Positions 4,242-5,766 of a stretch of 5,766 nt of DNA are shown in pieces. The stretch covers positions 1-5,766 of the forward strand of contig ONUD01000186.1 in assembly GCA_900320925.1 (NCBI GenBank), in the 5' to 3' direction. Both the position numbers and the translations under genes were made by a program. The notes beneath the pieces were generated by a model. The model was given only the letters and a program-made list of their open reading frames with translations. It was not told where the DNA came from and did no database searches. Source of the stretch: an uncultured Eubacteriales bacterium (GTDB taxonomy: Bacteria; Bacillota; Clostridia; Oscillospirales; Acutalibacteraceae). Positions within the stretch are counted from its first letter, which is position 1, and every line of letters begins with the position of its first letter.

Positions 4242-5766
4242 ACGGAGGAAAATATTAAGATACTGGAAGAAAAAAATGTACATTTGTGGTTTGACGGCTC
4301 GCCGGTGGCAATCTGCTCCACGATACTGGCACTCGATATCGACAAGGCCGAAATTTTTGCCAGTGCCAAATTCCTGAATGTCCAGCCTGACAATATCAAA
4401 ACGGTTATCTTTGATATTATTTGCTATGATGCCATTCGCAGACCTATCGACAGGATAGAGGATGTTGCCTATACAGGTTTTGACGTTCCCAGAAATGAGG
4501 AGTTCGGCTACAAAAGACGGGTGACGGTGCGGAATCCCCAGACCAGAAGCGTGGAATATGTCCTGAAAAGCTTGTCCAATGCCACCGATGACCTGTGGGT
4601 CAACACCGAGCAAAGACACTTTGATACCGCTCTCGAACAGCAGAGCATCTTTGCTTATCAGGGCGACCTCAACAGGCAGTTTTTGGAAATATGCTCCAGA
4701 AGCAATATTGACGGTACACGCTTTTCATTCCAGCCTGTTTTCAGGGAAAACTACTGGATGTGCGGCTGCGGCTGCTTCAACTGGGCAAAGGAAGAGGAAT
4801 GCTGGCACTGCGGGGTGGGAAAATCGTGGCTGGAAAGGAACTCCCAACGGGAAGTCCTTGAAAAACAGTCGGAATTTGTTGCCAATCAGGTGGCGAGGTT
4901 CCATGAGGAAAAACCTGTTCTGTCTGATACCGCCGCTGACAAACAGGCTGAAAAAGAGGAATTTGAACGCCGGAAGCGGGAGTATCAGAAACAGCTCCAA
5001 AAACAAAAAATGAAAAAAAGCTCCAAAGTTGTCTTGCTGATCCTGTTGATTCTGGCAGTACTGGCAGCCGTGGGATATGGCGTATGGAAATATGCCATCC
5101 CTTATTTCCAGTATACGGGAGCCGTGTATGACTTTGAAAGCTATCGTTTTGATGATGCCATCGAGAAGTTTACCGCACTGGGGGACTTTATGGAAAGCAA
5201 AGACTTTCGTCTTAAATCGATCTACGGCAAGGCCATGTCACTCAATTCCGAAGATCCCGAACAGGCGATGGCACTGTTTCAGAGTATTATTCCGTATTCC
5301 GATTCCTATGACCAGTCGCTCTTGTCGATGCAAAAACTGGGAGAAAAAAAATTTGCCGCCAAGGAGTATATCGAGGCGGCAGATATTTTTCACGCTCTTG
5401 GGGAAAAATCGAAGGAACAGGAGTGTTTCAGCCGTATCCACTCCATGGCACTGAAAAATCTTGCCATTGATACCTTGGAAAGCTTGGAAGCTGCCCGTGA
5501 GGAATTGACATACATAGGCGATTACAGAAATGCAAAGGAATTGATGCAAAGATGCAGCTATCAGTTGGGAAATGCTTCATATAATACCTGTGCCTATGCC
5601 AAAGCGTATGCCTACTATCAGGAAGTGCCGACATTTAACGATGCCCCTGCCAAAATCAAAAAACTGGATATGCTGATGAAGCTGTTGGGCAGTGCCGAGG
5701 AAGGAGTACCTGCTGTATGGTCGGGAGAGGGTTTCTATTGTACGCAATGTGACAAAAATACAGCAA
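4239..5766 (+). CDS. Membrane protein with RanBP2-like zinc finger and TPR-like repeats (C-terminus beyond window)
   Basis: I do not recognise a named family. The frame is open to the right edge (509 codons). Residues about 12-110 look like a beta-rich globular domain of unknown function. Residues 173-191 form a compact zinc finger: WMCGCGCFN, six residues, then CWHC, with C175, C177 or C179, C188 and C191. This resembles the RanBP2 pattern (W-x-C ... C-x3-N-x6-C-x2-C), but the first cysteines are closer together. A charged, likely helical linker (about 195-262) ends in KQKMKKSSK, followed by one membrane helix (264-283). Residues about 290-480 are helical TPR-like repeats (FDDAIEKFTALGDF; YIEAADIFHALGEK; YAKAYAYYQEV). 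A second FYCTQC (499-504) appears just before the edge. Positive-inside predicts finger inside, repeats outside. Start is uncertain: a good GGAGG (4244-4248) lies inside codons 2-4, so a non-ATG start around ATA 4260 or CTG 4263 is possible. Confidence 0.85.
   Translation, partial: MTEENIKILEEKNVHLWFDGSPVAICSTILALDIDKAEIFASAKFLNVQPDNIKTVIFDIICYDAIRRPIDRIEDVAYTGFDVPRNEEFGYKRRVTVRNPQTRSVEYVLKSLSNATDDLWVNTEQRHFDTALEQQSIFAYQGDLNRQFLEICSRSNIDGTRFSFQPVFRENYWMCGCGCFNWAKEEECWHCGVGKSWLERNSQREVLEKQSEFVANQVARFHEEKPVLSDTAADKQAEKEEFERRKREYQKQLQKQKMKKSSKVVLLILLILAVLAAVGYGVWKYAIPYFQYTGAVYDFESYRFDDAIEKFTALGDFMESKDFRLKSIYGKAMSLNSEDPEQAMALFQSIIPYSDSYDQSLLSMQKLGEKKFAAKEYIEAADIFHALGEKSKEQECFSRIHSMALKNLAIDTLESLEAAREELTYIGDYRNAKELMQRCSYQLGNASYNTCAYAKAYAYYQEVPTFNDAPAKIKKLDMLMKLLGSAEEGVPAVWSGEGFYCTQCDKNTA

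Noticed and set aside
1..5766. CRISPR arrays, tRNA/rRNA genes, insertion sequences or attachment sites
   Set aside because: I saw no regularly spaced repeats, no tRNA-like T-loop with matching arms, no transposase and no flanking duplicated sequence.

Overview
The window is a chromosomal stretch from a low-to-mid GC Gram-positive bacterium. The PcrA-type helicase, the membrane-anchored RNase Y, the AGGAGG-type ribosome binding sites and the sigma-A-like promoters (TTGACA / TAAAAT) all point to Firmicutes. The ruminococcal look of the last protein (zinc finger, one membrane helix, TPR-like outer part) and the helicase insertion suggest an Oscillospiraceae/Ruminococcus-like clostridium. That last assignment is inference from protein style, not a database result.

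Layout: (1) 1-1115, minus strand: the N-terminal 371 residues of a UvrD/PcrA superfamily 1 helicase, cut by the left window edge. (2) 1116-1299: a divergent intergenic region with a good pcrA promoter, an 18-bp palindrome over its -35 element, a weaker candidate rightward promoter, and closely packed inverted repeats in the leader of the next gene. (3) 1300-2256, plus: a GH25 muramidase with a C-terminal LysM domain and no signal peptide, which looks like an endolysin. (4) 2257-2546: a strong promoter followed by an unusually long leader (about 210 nt) with several stem-loops and a possible sequestering arm for the ribosome binding site. (5) 2547-4100, plus: complete RNase Y (rny), followed by a long stem-loop terminator. 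(6) 4141-4238: a strong promoter and a short hairpin over the start codon. (7) 4239-5766, plus: the first 509 residues of a membrane protein with an RanBP2-like zinc finger, cut by the right window edge.

Each plus-strand gene appears to have its own promoter, so this is a row of independently transcribed units rather than an operon. Repair helicase and RNase Y are housekeeping functions. The two accessory-looking genes are the signal-less muramidase between them and the unassigned zinc-finger/TPR protein. I saw no CRISPR array, tRNA, rRNA, IS element or tandem repeat. The best candidates for new biology are the structured rny leader, the zinc-finger/TPR protein and the stand-alone endolysin-like gene with its palindrome-rich control region.
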